A DNA stretch of 57,646 nucleotides from NCBI GenBank assembly GCA_022484565.1, contig JAKVKZ010000014.1, forward strand, positions 1 to 57,646, given 5' to 3'. The position numbers and the translations under genes were made by a program. Each line of letters opens with the position of its first letter. The stretch's first letter is position 1. Origin of the DNA: Muribaculaceae bacterium (GTDB lineage Bacteria; Bacteroidota; Bacteroidia; Bacteroidales; Muribaculaceae). The notes under the pieces were generated by a model. It worked only from the letters and a program-made list of their open reading frames with translations, was not told the origin of the DNA and did no database searches. Shown here one piece after another: positions 1 to 8,606 of the stretch.

Positions 1-2
1 CT

Positions 3-548
3 TTGCCAGCATCGATGAAAACGATAGAAACAGCTATGCGGCAGATGGAAAATGAAGCGACACAGATGTCGAACATGATGATAAACAGCAGCAATACGTG
101 GGAACTGATAATAATGGTGCTGATAGCCGGAGTGCTGACAGGCCTTTGCGAAGAGACCTTTTTCAGGGGAATGCTCCAGAAACTGCTGATGGACAAACCG
201 ATGAACGCGCACATAGCCATTTGGCTGGCTGCAATAGTGTTCAGCGCCCTGCACATGCAATTTTTCGGATTTGTGCCACGGATGCTGATGGGAGCATACT
301 TCGGATATATAGTGTGGTGGACACATTCGCTGTGGTCGTCGGTAATAGCTCATGCCCTGAATAATTCAGTGGTGGTAATCCAGCAATATCTATTCAGCCG
401 GCATGTGCTGAAGACGAGCCTTGACGAATTGGGAGTGGCCCACGGCACATTCCCCACATTGGCAGTGGTAAGCGCACTTCTGACAGCCGCACTGATGATA
501 GTGTTCTACAAGAAATACTTCAAAAAGCGCAGAATCACTCAATCATAG
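3..548 (+). CDS. CPBP-family intramembrane metalloprotease (5'-truncated by window edge)
   Basis: C-terminal part of a membrane protease of the CPBP/Abi (type II CAAX endopeptidase-like) family. The signature EExxxR is visible in [11 protein letters not shown], followed by two further family motifs: a His in [10 protein letters not shown] and an HALNNS segment, which supply the other putative metal ligands. At least four hydrophobic helices surround them and the protein ends in a basic tail. The frame is open to the left edge, so the true start lies outside the window and the listed start is only the first TTG in frame. Its stop overlaps the 3' end of the convergent ligA gene by 14 nt. The substrate is unknown; relatives include prenyl-protein proteases and proteins for peptide self-immunity. 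Confidence 0.8.
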   Translation: MPASMKTIETAMRQMENEATQMSNMMINSSNTWELIIMVLIAGVLTGLCEETFFRGMLQKLLMDKPMNAHIAIWLAAIVFSALHMQFFGFVPRMLMGAYFGYIVWWTHSLWSSVIAHALNNSVVVIQQYLFSRHVLKTSLDELGVAHGTFPTLAVVSALLTAALMIVFYKKYFKKRRITQS

Positions 549-2541
549 CAAGGAACTCATCCTCATTGACTATTTTCACACCGAGCATTTGAGCCTTTTC
601 AAGTTTGGCCGGCCCCATGTTGTCGCCGGCAAGGATGAAATCAGTCTTGCTGGAAACAGAGCCTACATTTTTGCCGCCATTTTTCTCAATCAAATCCTTG
701 TACTCGTCGCGTGAATGCTTTGCGAACACTCCACTGATAACAATGGATTTGCCCTGCAACTTGGTGGATTCACTCTTGACGTCATTATCGGAAACCGACA
801 TCTGAAGTCCGGCATTGCGAAGACGCTCGACAATCATCAAATTGTAAGGATTGTGGAAGAACGCCACGATGCTGTCGGCAATAATCGGACCTATTTCAGG
901 ATAAGACGATAAAGTGGCAATAGAGACATTTTTCAGCGAATCCATGTCGTGAACGGCGTGGGCAATCTTTTTGGCAACCGTCTCGCCGACATTAGGGATG
1001 GAAAGAGCAAACACAACACGCTCGAACGGAACACTCAGTGAATCCTCAATGCCCTTGAGAATGCGGCGTGCGGACTTCTCCTTAAAGCGGTCGAGAGTAA
1101 GCAATTTTGCTTCAGTGAGAGAATAAATGTCTGCAATGTTCTCAACAAGCCCCGAATCGTAAAGCTGCTCGGCAAGTTCCTCACCGATGCCGTCGATGTT
1201 CATGGCATGACGGCCAACAAAATGCTCGATTTTTCCAGTTATTTGCGGACGGCAATGATAGCTGTTGGGGCACACCCATGCAGCTTCGCCCTCGTTGCGG
1301 ACCAAATCAGTGCCACAAATAGGGCATTTGGTGACAAATTCAATTGGTTTGCTGTCCTTGATGCGGCTTTTCAGTTCAACGCCGACAATCTTAGGGATGA
1401 TTTCGCCACCTTTTTCCACATACACCATGTCGCCATTGTGGATGTCGAGACCGCTGATGATGTCGGCATTATGGAGCGAAGCACGCTTCACGATGGTACC
1501 CGAAAGCAGAACAGGCTCAAGATTGGCTACAGGAGTGATGACACCTGTGCGGCCAACTTCGAAAGAGACATATTTCAACTTGGTACATTCACGTTCAGCC
1601 TGAAACTTATATGCGATGGCCCAACGCGGGAACTTGGCGGTGAAGCCAAGATTGCGCTGCTGGCGCAGAGAATTAATTTTGAAAACCAGACCGTCGGTAG
1701 CCACAGGAAGATGCTTGCGCTCTGTGTCCCACTTTTCGATGAAATCGCTTACGGCATCAATGGAAGGCAGAATGGTCATGGTGTCGGACACCTTAAAGCC
1801 CCAAGAACGGGCAATGTTCATATTGTCGAAATGATTGTCGGCGGGGAGATTGTCGCCAAGAAGATAATAGAAATATGCATCAAGTCCACGGCGTGCCACC
1901 TCGGCGGAATTCTGTAATTTAAGAGTGCCTGCTGCGGCATTACGCGGATTGGCGAAAAGCTGTTCCTCATTATATTCACGCTCCTTGTTCAACCGTTCGA
2001 AACTTTCCCAAGGCAAAAGAATCTCGCCACGCACCTCAAACTTGTCGGGGAAATCGCCGTGAGTCAATTCAAGAGGAATGCTCTTGATGGTGATGATATT
2101 GGCTGTGACATCATCGCCACGCTGCCCATCGCCACGGGTGACAGCACGGACAAGGCGTCCATGCTCGTAGGTGATGGAGATGGAAGTGCCATCGAACTTC
2201 ATTTCACCGACAATCTGGCAATCCTCGCCGTTCAGACCGCTTTTGGCACGATGCAGGAAATCCTCGACTTCGGGAACGGAATAAGTGTTGGAAAGCGACA
2301 TCATGGGACGCTCGTGCACAACCTGAGTGAAGGCGCGGTTGATGTCGCTGCCGACGCGCTGAGTGGGGGAATACGGGTCGAAAAATTCAGGGTGAGCCGA
2401 TTCAAGATCCTGAAGCCCGCGAAGCATATCATCGAATTCCTTATCAGAAATAACAGGAGAATTGAGCACATAATACTTATAGTTGTGTTCATTAAGTTCC
2501 TTGCGGAGCGCATCGATGCGCGATTTGATGTCGTCGGTCAT
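535..2541 (-). CDS. ligA: NAD-dependent DNA ligase LigA
   Basis: Seals nicks in duplex DNA using NAD+, acting on Okazaki fragments and in excision repair. At 668 residues it has the full-length LigA architecture: an N-terminal Ia domain with YYxxxxPxxxDxEFD-like residues (about 23-38), adenylation domain with the AMP-accepting Lys115 in the KFDG motif, OB fold, a four-Cys zinc finger (CPICG...VCPNSYHC, about 405-430), helix-hairpin-helix repeats, and a C-terminal BRCT domain (about 590-668) starting near [10 protein letters not shown]. All expected catalytic elements look intact. It converges with the CPBP gene with a 14-nt overlap. No clear promoter box was identified upstream of its start. 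Confidence 0.97.
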   Translation of the reverse strand: MTDDIKSRIDALRKELNEHNYKYYVLNSPVISDKEFDDMLRGLQDLESAHPEFFDPYSPTQRVGSDINRAFTQVVHERPMMSLSNTYSVPEVEDFLHRAKSGLNGEDCQIVGEMKFDGTSISITYEHGRLVRAVTRGDGQRGDDVTANIITIKSIPLELTHGDFPDKFEVRGEILLPWESFERLNKEREYNEEQLFANPRNAAAGTLKLQNSAEVARRGLDAYFYYLLGDNLPADNHFDNMNIARSWGFKVSDTMTILPSIDAVSDFIEKWDTERKHLPVATDGLVFKINSLRQQRNLGFTAKFPRWAIAYKFQAERECTKLKYVSFEVGRTGVITPVANLEPVLLSGTIVKRASLHNADIISGLDIHNGDMVYVEKGGEIIPKIVGVELKSRIKDSKPIEFVTKCPICGTDLVRNEGEAAWVCPNSYHCRPQITGKIEHFVGRHAMNIDGIGEELAEQLYDSGLVENIADIYSLTEAKLLTLDRFKEKSARRILKGIEDSLSVPFERVVFALSIPNVGETVAKKIAHAVHDMDSLKNVSIATLSSYPEIGPIIADSIVAFFHNPYNLMIVERLRNAGLQMSVSDNDVKSESTKLQGKSIVISGVFAKHSRDEYKDLIEKNGGKNVGSVSSKTDFILAGDNMGPAKLEKAQMLGVKIVNEDEFLAMIE

Positions 2542-2687
2542 AATAACATGAATAAAATTAATGCTAAGATAAATATTTTGAAGGAAAAAACCTTACACAG
2601 GAAGAAATAAAGATGGAAAAAAGTGAGGAAAAACATATTTTTCGAGATTAGTTAAGCCGAAAGAAACGATATGTGGGGCGAGATTTG

Positions 2688-2695
2688 TATATTTG
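2688..2695 (+). promoter_or_regulatory. -7 box TATATTTG of the hydrolase/Mur ligase/Ddl unit
   Basis: TATATTTG matches the Bacteroidota primary-sigma -7 consensus TAnnTTTG and lies 19 nt before the ATG at 2715. No good -33 TTTG was found at the usual distance. Its position rules out the longer ORF start at 2673, which would lie upstream of transcription. Confidence 0.5.
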
Positions 2696-2714
2696 CACAT
2701 TATTTCAGAGCGAT

Positions 2715-3494
2715 ATGAAGAAAAAACTTGAAATAAAGGGAGTAGAATTCTGCTATACGGTGGAAGGAGAAGGCGTGCCCGTTGTGCTGATGCACGGATG
2801 GGGCTGCAACCACACGACGGTGGCAAGCATAGAGAACATGCTGCTGCCAAACCTGAAAGTATATAACGTTGACTTTCCCGGGTTCGGTGAAAGCACAGAG
2901 CCTGAAACAATTTGGGGTATAGAAGATTACACACAACTTATTGAAGAATTCATTAAAGCTGAAAAAATAGAGAAACCGATATTGATAGGGCACTCGTTCG
3001 GCGGAAGAGTAGGAATACTTTACGCATCGAGGAATGAGGTGAGGAAGATGATATTGGTGGATGCAGCCGGAGTGAAACCAAAACGCTCGCTGAAATATTA
3101 TTACAAAGTTTACACCTACAAGGCAGTGAAAAAAGCCCTGCCGATAATATTCGGAAAGACGAAAGGCAACAAGATGCTTGACGAATACAGAGGCAAAGTA
3201 GGGTCGAGCGACTACAACAGCGCGACACAGAAAATGCGGACAATAATGAGCCGAGTGGTGAACGAAGACCTGAAATGGTGCATGCCGAAAATAAAATGCC
3301 CGACACTGATGATTTGGGGCGAAAAAGACACGGCAACACCGCTCAGCGACGCAAAAACGATGGAAAAGCTGATTCCCGGCTCGGGGCTTGTGGCCTTTGA
3401 AGGCGTTGGACATTACAGTTTCCTTGAAAATCCGATACAATTCAGGGCAGTGCTGATGAGCTTCCTCGAAAAAGAAATGAAAGCAGAGAAATAA
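2715..3494 (+). CDS. alpha/beta hydrolase
   Basis: A 259-residue single-domain alpha/beta hydrolase without signal peptide, so cytoplasmic. The catalytic triad can be placed as Ser94 in the nucleophile elbow GHSFGG, Asp205 in WGEKDTATP and His233 in GVGHYSF; the oxyanion segment is MHGWGC (about 26-31). The start was set at the ATG at 2715 because the TATATTTG box lies just upstream of it. The stop is 18 nt before a membrane-anchored Mur ligase, which is followed by a D-Ala-D-Ala ligase, so the three are probably one operon. The substrate cannot be read from sequence; the context suggests a peptide or ester bond in a cell-wall-related product, but that is inference. Confidence 0.85.
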   Translation: MKKKLEIKGVEFCYTVEGEGVPVVLMHGWGCNHTTVASIENMLLPNLKVYNVDFPGFGESTEPETIWGIEDYTQLIEEFIKAEKIEKPILIGHSFGGRVGILYASRNEVRKMILVDAAGVKPKRSLKYYYKVYTYKAVKKALPIIFGKTKGNKMLDEYRGKVGSSDYNSATQKMRTIMSRVVNEDLKWCMPKIKCPTLMIWGEKDTATPLSDAKTMEKLIPGSGLVAFEGVGHYSFLENPIQFRAVLMSFLEKEMKAEK

Positions 3495-3512
3495 ACAGAA
3501 AAAGACGAAAAT

Positions 3513-5111
3513 ATGTTGATGACAGTACATATAATTCTGATAATAGCCGCAGTGGCTTACCTTGCGGTGATGCTGAAGTGGGATATGCAGATGATGCAGC
3601 AGAACAGCTACAGGAATGAGCGCTATCTGGCATGGCTCAGGACGAGCAACGACTACATGAGCATGAACCGCATAATTTCGCTGGCAATGCTTTTCCTGAT
3701 GATGGCAGGCGACATGGGCGGGCCGAAATCGTATTTCGTGCTGGCTATTGTGGCTGTGGTGCTGATATTCCAATCCATAGCACTGCTGAAGAAGAAATAC
3801 AAGAAGCCGCTTGTGTTCACCAAACGCGTGCAACGGCTTTATTTCACCGAACTGGTGATACTGTTCGCAGTGGCAGCAGTGATAGGAATCAATGCCGGCA
3901 GGAACGACGGATTCGTAATGTACTACATCACGCTCAACGTGGTGACATTCGCCACATTCTCCTGCATATTCACCATGGCAGTGAACTGGCTGATGAAACC
4001 AGTGGAGAAAGCAATAAACAAGAAATACTACAACGATGCCAAGCGGATATTGACGCAGATGCCGCAAATGAAGATTATAGGAATCACAGGCAGCTACGGC
4101 AAGACCAGCACAAAGCACTATTTGAACCGAATACTGAGCGAACAATTCTCGGTGCTGATGACACCCGGAAGTTTCAACACCCCGATGGGAGTGATACGCA
4201 CAGTGCGCGAAATGCTTCAGCCATACAATGAAGTGTTCATAGTGGAAATGGGCGCTAAAAACATTGGCGACATAAAAGAGATTTGCGACCTTGTGCATCC
4301 GCAGATGGGAATTCTTACAGCCGTTGGTCCACAACATTTGGAATCGTTCAAGACAATAGAAAATGTGCAGCGCACAAAATTTGAACTTGTGGATGCCCTG
4401 CCACACGACGGGTTCGCAGTAATCAACAATGACTTCCCATACGTAGCCAACCGCGAAGTGACGAATGTGGAAGTGAAACGCTACGCAGTGGGCGATAACG
4501 TGAGATGCGACTATCACTCCGAAAACGTGGAATATAGCGAAAGAGGCACAAAATTCACAGTGAAAGGCGACGGGAAGAGCATTGACCTTGAGACAAAACT
4601 CGTGGGAGAATGCAACATCTCCAACCTGATGGCAGCAGTGATAATTGCAATGAAACTCGAAGTGCCGGAGAAGAAAATACAATATGCAGTGAGCAAGATA
4701 GAACAGGTGGAACACCGCCTGAACATGAAGCGCACAGCAAGCGGAATAACAATCATTGATGATGCCTACAACTCCAATCCGCAAGGATCGAAAATGGCGC
4801 TTGACGTGCTTGGCCGCATGACAAAAGGCAAACGCATAGTGATAACGCCTGGAATGATAGAACTCGGCGACAAGCAGGAATACTATAATGAACTGTTCGG
4901 AGAGCATATTGCCGAAACGTGCGATGTGGCGATTGTGGTGGGCAAATACAACCACGATGCCATAATGGAAGGCATAAAGAAGAAAGGAATGAAGGCAGAA
5001 AACGTGCATGAGACCGCCACATTCAACGAGGCTCAGGCCTTGATGATGAAGATAGCCGCGGTGGGCGATACAGTGCTCTACGAGAACGACCTGCCCGACA
5101 CATTCAAATAA
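3513..5111 (+). CDS. Membrane-anchored Mur ligase (MurF-like)
   Basis: A 532-residue ATP-dependent amide ligase of the Mur family. Residues 1 to about 175 hold several hydrophobic helices (near 1-20, 50-90, 105-150) in place of the UDP-binding N-terminal domain of cytosolic MurF. The central ATPase domain begins at the P-loop GITGSYGKTSTK (about 189-200) and includes VEMGAKNIGDI and VGPQHLESF. The C-terminal domain carries IDDAYNSNP, typical of MurF-like ligases that attach D-Ala-D-Ala. It lies between an alpha/beta hydrolase and a D-Ala-D-Ala ligase. It could supply or modify muropeptides, but the replaced N-terminal domain makes a lipid-linked or other non-UDP substrate plausible. The family call is secure; the substrate is not. 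Confidence 0.85.
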   Translation: MLMTVHIILIIAAVAYLAVMLKWDMQMMQQNSYRNERYLAWLRTSNDYMSMNRIISLAMLFLMMAGDMGGPKSYFVLAIVAVVLIFQSIALLKKKYKKPLVFTKRVQRLYFTELVILFAVAAVIGINAGRNDGFVMYYITLNVVTFATFSCIFTMAVNWLMKPVEKAINKKYYNDAKRILTQMPQMKIIGITGSYGKTSTKHYLNRILSEQFSVLMTPGSFNTPMGVIRTVREMLQPYNEVFIVEMGAKNIGDIKEICDLVHPQMGILTAVGPQHLESFKTIENVQRTKFELVDALPHDGFAVINNDFPYVANREVTNVEVKRYAVGDNVRCDYHSENVEYSERGTKFTVKGDGKSIDLETKLVGECNISNLMAAVIIAMKLEVPEKKIQYAVSKIEQVEHRLNMKRTASGITIIDDAYNSNPQGSKMALDVLGRMTKGKRIVITPGMIELGDKQEYYNELFGEHIAETCDVAIVVGKYNHDAIMEGIKKKGMKAENVHETATFNEAQALMMKIAAVGDTVLYENDLPDTFK

Positions 5112-5141
5112 CAGAAAGAAAATAAAATTCATAATAAGACA

Positions 5142-6320
5142 ATGAAGACAAATATAGGAGTGTTTTTCGGTGGACGCAGCACCGAGCATGAAATTTCGGT
5201 GATATCGGCATCGCAGGCAATGCATGCCATCAACCGCGAAAAATATGACGTAACGCCAATATATATCACCAAACAAGGCAAATGGTACACCGGCGATGCA
5301 CTTTTTGAAGTGAAGAACTACCGCAATGTGCCTGAACTGCTGAAACAATGCGAGGCAGTGTATATGGAGCCATGCTTCGACGACTACAACCTCTACAAAT
5401 GCAAGAAGGCAGTGTTCGGCTCGAACGTGCTCACTCACCTTGACGTGGTGATTCCAGTGCTTCACGGCTCGAACGGCGAGGACGGAATATTTGAAGGCGT
5501 GCTTGAGACAATCGGAATACCTTACGCCGGCTGCAACACAGTGTCGAGCGCAAACGGAATGGATAAAATCACGATGAAGATGATACTGAAATCGTGCGAT
5601 ATTCCTGTGGTGGATTATTTGTGGTTCACCGACAAACAATGGTTTGCCGAGAAAGATGCGCTGATTGAGAAAGTGGAGAAGCAACTTGGCTATCCAGTAA
5701 TTGTGAAACCAGCCAACCTCGGTTCGAGCGTCGGAATAGGCAGAGCCACCAACCGCGAAGAACTTATGGAGAAAGTTGACGGCGCAGAAATATATTCGAC
5801 ACGCATAATCGTGGAAGATATGGTGGAGGAATTGCAGGAAATCAACTGCTCCGTGCTTGGCGATACTGACGAACACCAATCGTCGGTACTGGAAGAACCA
5901 ATAAAGAGCGGAGAAATTCTTTCCTACCAAGACAAATATATGGGCGGAACAAAGGGCGCAAAAGGAATGCAGGTGTCGCAAAAGCGTATTCCTGCCGATT
6001 TGCCAGAAGCAGAGACCAAGCGCATCCAATTCCTTGCCGGCGAGACTTTCCGTGTGCTTTCGTGCCACGGTGTGAGCCGCATCGACTTCATGATTGACCG
6101 CAAAACACGCGACATATATGTGAACGAAATCAACACCATTCCTGGGTCGCTGTCGTTCTACCTTTGGGAAGCTACCGGCATCAAGTTTGACGAGTTGATG
6201 GATAAACTTGTGCAACTTGCCTTGAAGCGTAAACGCGAGATGGGCATGAAGACGGTGAGCTACGACCAAAACATTTTCAGCCTCGGAAAAGGACTGAAGG
6301 GCGGGAAAATGCAGAAATAG
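5142..6320 (+). CDS. ddl: D-alanine--D-alanine ligase (ATP-grasp)
   Basis: Joins two D-alanines using ATP for peptidoglycan precursors. The N-terminal FFGGRSTEHEIS (8-19), HGSNGEDG (108-115), and ATP-grasp segment VKPANLGSSVGIG (188-200) are typical of Ddl. The omega-loop residues Lys265-Tyr266 (DKYMGG) follow the D-Ala-D-Ala type rather than the D-lactate type, and FMIDRKTRDIYVNEINTIPG supplies the magnesium ligands. At 392 residues it is longer than most Ddl enzymes (about 310-370). It starts 30 nt after the Mur ligase, so it probably provides the dipeptide for that ligase. It may be an extra copy beside a housekeeping ddl elsewhere; the window cannot settle this. Confidence 0.9.
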   Translation: MKTNIGVFFGGRSTEHEISVISASQAMHAINREKYDVTPIYITKQGKWYTGDALFEVKNYRNVPELLKQCEAVYMEPCFDDYNLYKCKKAVFGSNVLTHLDVVIPVLHGSNGEDGIFEGVLETIGIPYAGCNTVSSANGMDKITMKMILKSCDIPVVDYLWFTDKQWFAEKDALIEKVEKQLGYPVIVKPANLGSSVGIGRATNREELMEKVDGAEIYSTRIIVEDMVEELQEINCSVLGDTDEHQSSVLEEPIKSGEILSYQDKYMGGTKGAKGMQVSQKRIPADLPEAETKRIQFLAGETFRVLSCHGVSRIDFMIDRKTRDIYVNEINTIPGSLSFYLWEATGIKFDELMDKLVQLALKRKREMGMKTVSYDQNIFSLGKGLKGGKMQK

Positions 6321-6343
6321 AAATTTCTGAAATATATAATGTG

Positions 6344-6376
6344 GCAGGACGGCAATTTGTCGCCCTGCTGCTTTTT
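6344..6376 (+). terminator. Hairpin terminator after ddl
   Basis: GCAGG (6344-6348) pairs with CCTGC (6364-6368), extended by two inner pairs after one mismatch, followed by a T-rich stretch at 6371-6376. It begins 24 nt after the ddl stop, which fits the end of the hydrolase/Mur ligase/ddl unit. A second pairing, CGCCCTGC 6361-6368 with GCAGGGCG 6389-6396, overlaps it. Confidence 0.5.
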
Positions 6377-6411
6377 CTGTATATTTCGGCAGGGCGAGTT
6401 GCGGAGTAGGT

Positions 6412-6490
6412 GTGAACACTTTTTCCGCCCGTAATGCATTGGAAAATAGATGAGTTACGAAGGTGTTCACGGCGAGAGGCTCCACACACG
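6412..6490. repeat. 79-bp degenerate repeat, copy 1
   Basis: First of two direct copies (second at 6609-6687). They align without gaps over 79 positions with 62 identities by hand count. This copy has inverted arms GTGAACAC (6412-6419) and GTGTTCAC (6463-6470). The right half, GTTACGAAGGTGTTCACGG, is identical between copies. No convincing coding capacity. Confidence 0.7.
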
Positions 6491-6608
6491 TTTGCACTCT
6501 TTGAGCACTGAATGTGATGGCGGATAGGGGTGTGGCTTGGAACAAGAATTTTTGGAGCAATTGGTTGAGGAAAACGATTGAATTTTCAGCTATGGAAATA
6601 TTGTGGGT

Positions 6609-6687
6609 TTGAACACTTTTGGCGCATGTAACTGATTGGAGGAATGATTGGTTACGAAGGTGTTCACGGTTAGAGGCTTCACACACG
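6609..6687. repeat. 79-bp degenerate repeat, copy 2
   Basis: Second copy of the unit at 6412-6490. The inverted arms are TGAACAC (6610-6616) and GTGTTCA (6660-6666). The remainder of the 6377-7065 intergenic stretch shows only short low-complexity and A-rich sequence; I see no gene in it. Confidence 0.7.
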
Positions 6688-7065
6688 CGCAGCCATTTTT
6701 TTGGCTTGCGCATTGTGCTATTTAAGGCTTGGATTTGGCAAATGGAAATTGAGAGAATGAGGAGTGGGGAAACTACCGAGATACAGAAGTTTGAAATCGC
6801 TGAAAATGAAAGGCAGATATTTGAGGGAATAGTTTTCATGGCTTAATCTTTCGCGCGAAGATAAGCAATGAGAGAGAAGGAAATCAAGAAAAACGGAAAG
6901 AAAGGGAAAATTCATGGTTTGCCATCGGATGAAGATGCTATAGAAATGTGACTGTTATTCCATTCAGAATAGAGAAAAAGTGAGTTTTATTCTATTTGAA
7001 ATGGAAATAATCTAAACATTCTATATAATATAGAGAATGCTATTGGCAAGTCAAGTAGATACTGG

Positions 7066-8328
7066 CTATTCCTTTAAGCAATTGATGGGAACGACAAAAA
7101 CGCCATCCTTTCGCCGATAGGCTGCACCAGTACCTGTCAAAACCATCATAAATGACGGCCCTTGATTGTCCTTTATATCAGCTTTAAGTTTCTGCATATT
7201 CTCGGCCCCTTCCTCTATAAGTTTTTCTCCTCCGAGCTTCATCTCGATGAGTGCCCATCTTCCATCTTCGAGATGCACTACGGAGTCACACTCTAATCCA
7301 CGGCTATCACGATAATGTTTTACCTCTCCACCTCTTAGCATGGAATATATTTTGAGGTCTCTTACGGCCATATCTTCAAAGAATAGACCAAATGAATTCA
7401 AATCATTTATCAAATCACTCGGCTTTATGCCAAGAGCTTGACAAGCAATGCTGGTATCCACAAAATGACGAGTCGAAGTGGAGCGAACAACTGCTTTTGA
7501 ACGGAGATTTGGATTCCATGCATCTAAATCATCCAAAATATAAAGGTCTTTGAGTGCATCCATGTAATCGTCAAATGTCTTTGAATCCATCGTTCGATTA
7601 TTAGATGCTGACACGTCAGCTATTAGCGTTCGATACGCAGCCTCGGTAGATATGTTGCGCGCATAACTTCTCAGAATCATCCGCATCATTTCTGGACTTT
7701 TGTTGCGGAACTTCTTGTTTTCACTGTTTTCAAAGTTGAAAAGACCTTGATAGTAGTTACTCGTAACGTCCAGGGCTACCTGTCTGTCAGGCTGAACTGA
7801 TAGCGGCCAACCACCTCTACATATCAGATAAGCTAAATCGGAAAGACTCCAATCTTCGTTTAAATCAAAAATAGACATTGAGGGATTATCAAACAGAGCA
7901 TTGAGGGAGACGGTTCCTCGAGAGTCCAAAGATTCAGCAAGACTCATGGGGCGCATCATCAATGTGACGATTCGTCCAGCACCACTATGATGAATCTCGG
8001 TCTTATCGGCAGGGGTGCTACTACCCGTGAGTATAAACTGCCCAAACTCTGGTTTTTCGTCAATCCATTCTTTTGCAACATTCCATATATCGGGCACTGT
8101 CTGCCATTCATCAATAAGACGTGGCTGTTCACCTATCAAAACATTGCGAGGCTCCAACCTTGCAAGCTGAATCTTCTGGTTAGTATTCAGCTTAATAGAA
8201 CTCTTAGCGAACTTCTCTGATGTTGTTGTCTTGCCGCAAAACTTAGGTCCACTGACCAGTACTACACCTGATGATTTCAGCCTTCGCTCTATCTCGTGTT
8301 CGATATATCTATTTAAATATTTTGTCAT
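7066..8328 (-). CDS. AAA ATPase with DUF4143-type C-terminal domain
   Basis: A 420-residue protein of the AAA_14/DUF4143 family, abundant in gut Bacteroidales and mostly of unknown function. The Walker A segment VSGPKFCGKTTTSEK is near residues 26-40, Walker B is LIDEWQ, and ILTGSS follows. The C-terminal half carries the DUF4143-like nuclease-fold signature, with ECDSVVHLEDGRWALIEMK resembling a PD-(D/E)xK active site. The start was set at the ATG at 8328 because the -7 promoter box overlaps the upstream TTG at 8349. Five phased repeats lie immediately upstream. It stands alone between converging intergenic regions. Suggested roles in the family include mobile-element or defence functions, but none is shown here. 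Confidence 0.85.
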   Translation of the reverse strand: MTKYLNRYIEHEIERRLKSSGVVLVSGPKFCGKTTTSEKFAKSSIKLNTNQKIQLARLEPRNVLIGEQPRLIDEWQTVPDIWNVAKEWIDEKPEFGQFILTGSSTPADKTEIHHSGAGRIVTLMMRPMSLAESLDSRGTVSLNALFDNPSMSIFDLNEDWSLSDLAYLICRGGWPLSVQPDRQVALDVTSNYYQGLFNFENSENKKFRNKSPEMMRMILRSYARNISTEAAYRTLIADVSASNNRTMDSKTFDDYMDALKDLYILDDLDAWNPNLRSKAVVRSTSTRHFVDTSIACQALGIKPSDLINDLNSFGLFFEDMAVRDLKIYSMLRGGEVKHYRDSRGLECDSVVHLEDGRWALIEMKLGGEKLIEEGAENMQKLKADIKDNQGPSFMMVLTGTGAAYRRKDGVFVVPINCLKE

Positions 8329-8346
8329 GACTATCTGTTTTGAGTG

Positions 8347-8377
8347 CAAAGATAGCCATTATTATTAAAATTCCCAA
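8347..8377 (-). promoter_or_regulatory. Promoter of the DUF4143 ATPase
   Basis: On the minus strand TATCTTTG (8347-8354) is a perfect TAnnTTTG -7 box. TTGG (8374-8377), 19 nt upstream, can serve as the -33 box and lies inside the first of the five 17-bp repeats. The leader to the ATG at 8328 would be only about a dozen nt. Confidence 0.65.
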
Positions 8378-8478
8378 GATTGTTGAGATGAAATTCCTAA
8401 GATTATTGACTTTTTATTCCTAAGATTGTTGAGAATAAATTCCCAAGATTGTTGACTTTTGATTCCCAAGATTGTCAA
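8370..8478. repeat. Five 17-bp repeats at exactly 23-bp spacing
   Basis: Near-identical copies of ATTCCCAAGATTGTTGA start at 8370, 8393, 8416, 8439 and 8462. Copies 2 and 3 have CCTAAG for CCCAAG, copy 2 also has ATTATTGA, and copy 5 ends ATTGTCAA. The 6-nt spacers alternate: purine-rich after copies 1 and 3, CTTTTT/CTTTTG after copies 2 and 4. The proximal copy overlaps the -33 position of the ATPase promoter, so the array looks like an iterated protein-binding site. Confidence 0.85.
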
Positions 8479-8501
8479 TTCTTATTCTGGACCAGACTGA
8501 A

Positions 8502-8558
8502 AAGTGGCACTGAAAGGGTTTCAGTTAATCTGATTTTTCTACCTTTCAGTGCCAACTT
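8502..8558 (-). terminator. Hairpin terminator after the S41 peptidase gene
   Basis: Perfect 12-bp inverted repeat: GGCACTGAAAGG (8506-8517) with CCTTTCAGTGCC (8542-8553), 24-nt loop. It lies just downstream of the minus-strand S41 gene. The T-run on the minus strand is short (CTTTTC), so it may act as an mRNA 3' stabiliser as much as a terminator. Confidence 0.55.
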
Positions 8559-8606
8559 TTTGTGGTGCAATACTTCTTTTTACTTGTGAATGGAAAGAGG
8601 AGCGTG

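Noticed and set aside
2700..6839. A 1379-codon open frame on the minus strand across the hydrolase, Mur ligase and ddl genes
   Set aside because: It is antisense to three genes with clear family motifs, is very rich in His, Phe and Cys, has no recognisable domain, and exists because the plus-strand genes rarely use codons whose complement is a stop in that phase.
6619..6846. 75-codon plus-strand frame in the 6.3-7.0 kb gap
   Set aside because: It starts within the 79-bp repeat, has no promoter and no protein-like pattern.
8370..8478. CRISPR array
   Set aside because: Repeats of 17 bp with 6-bp spacers are far too short and closely spaced, the spacers are not unique, and no cas genes are present.
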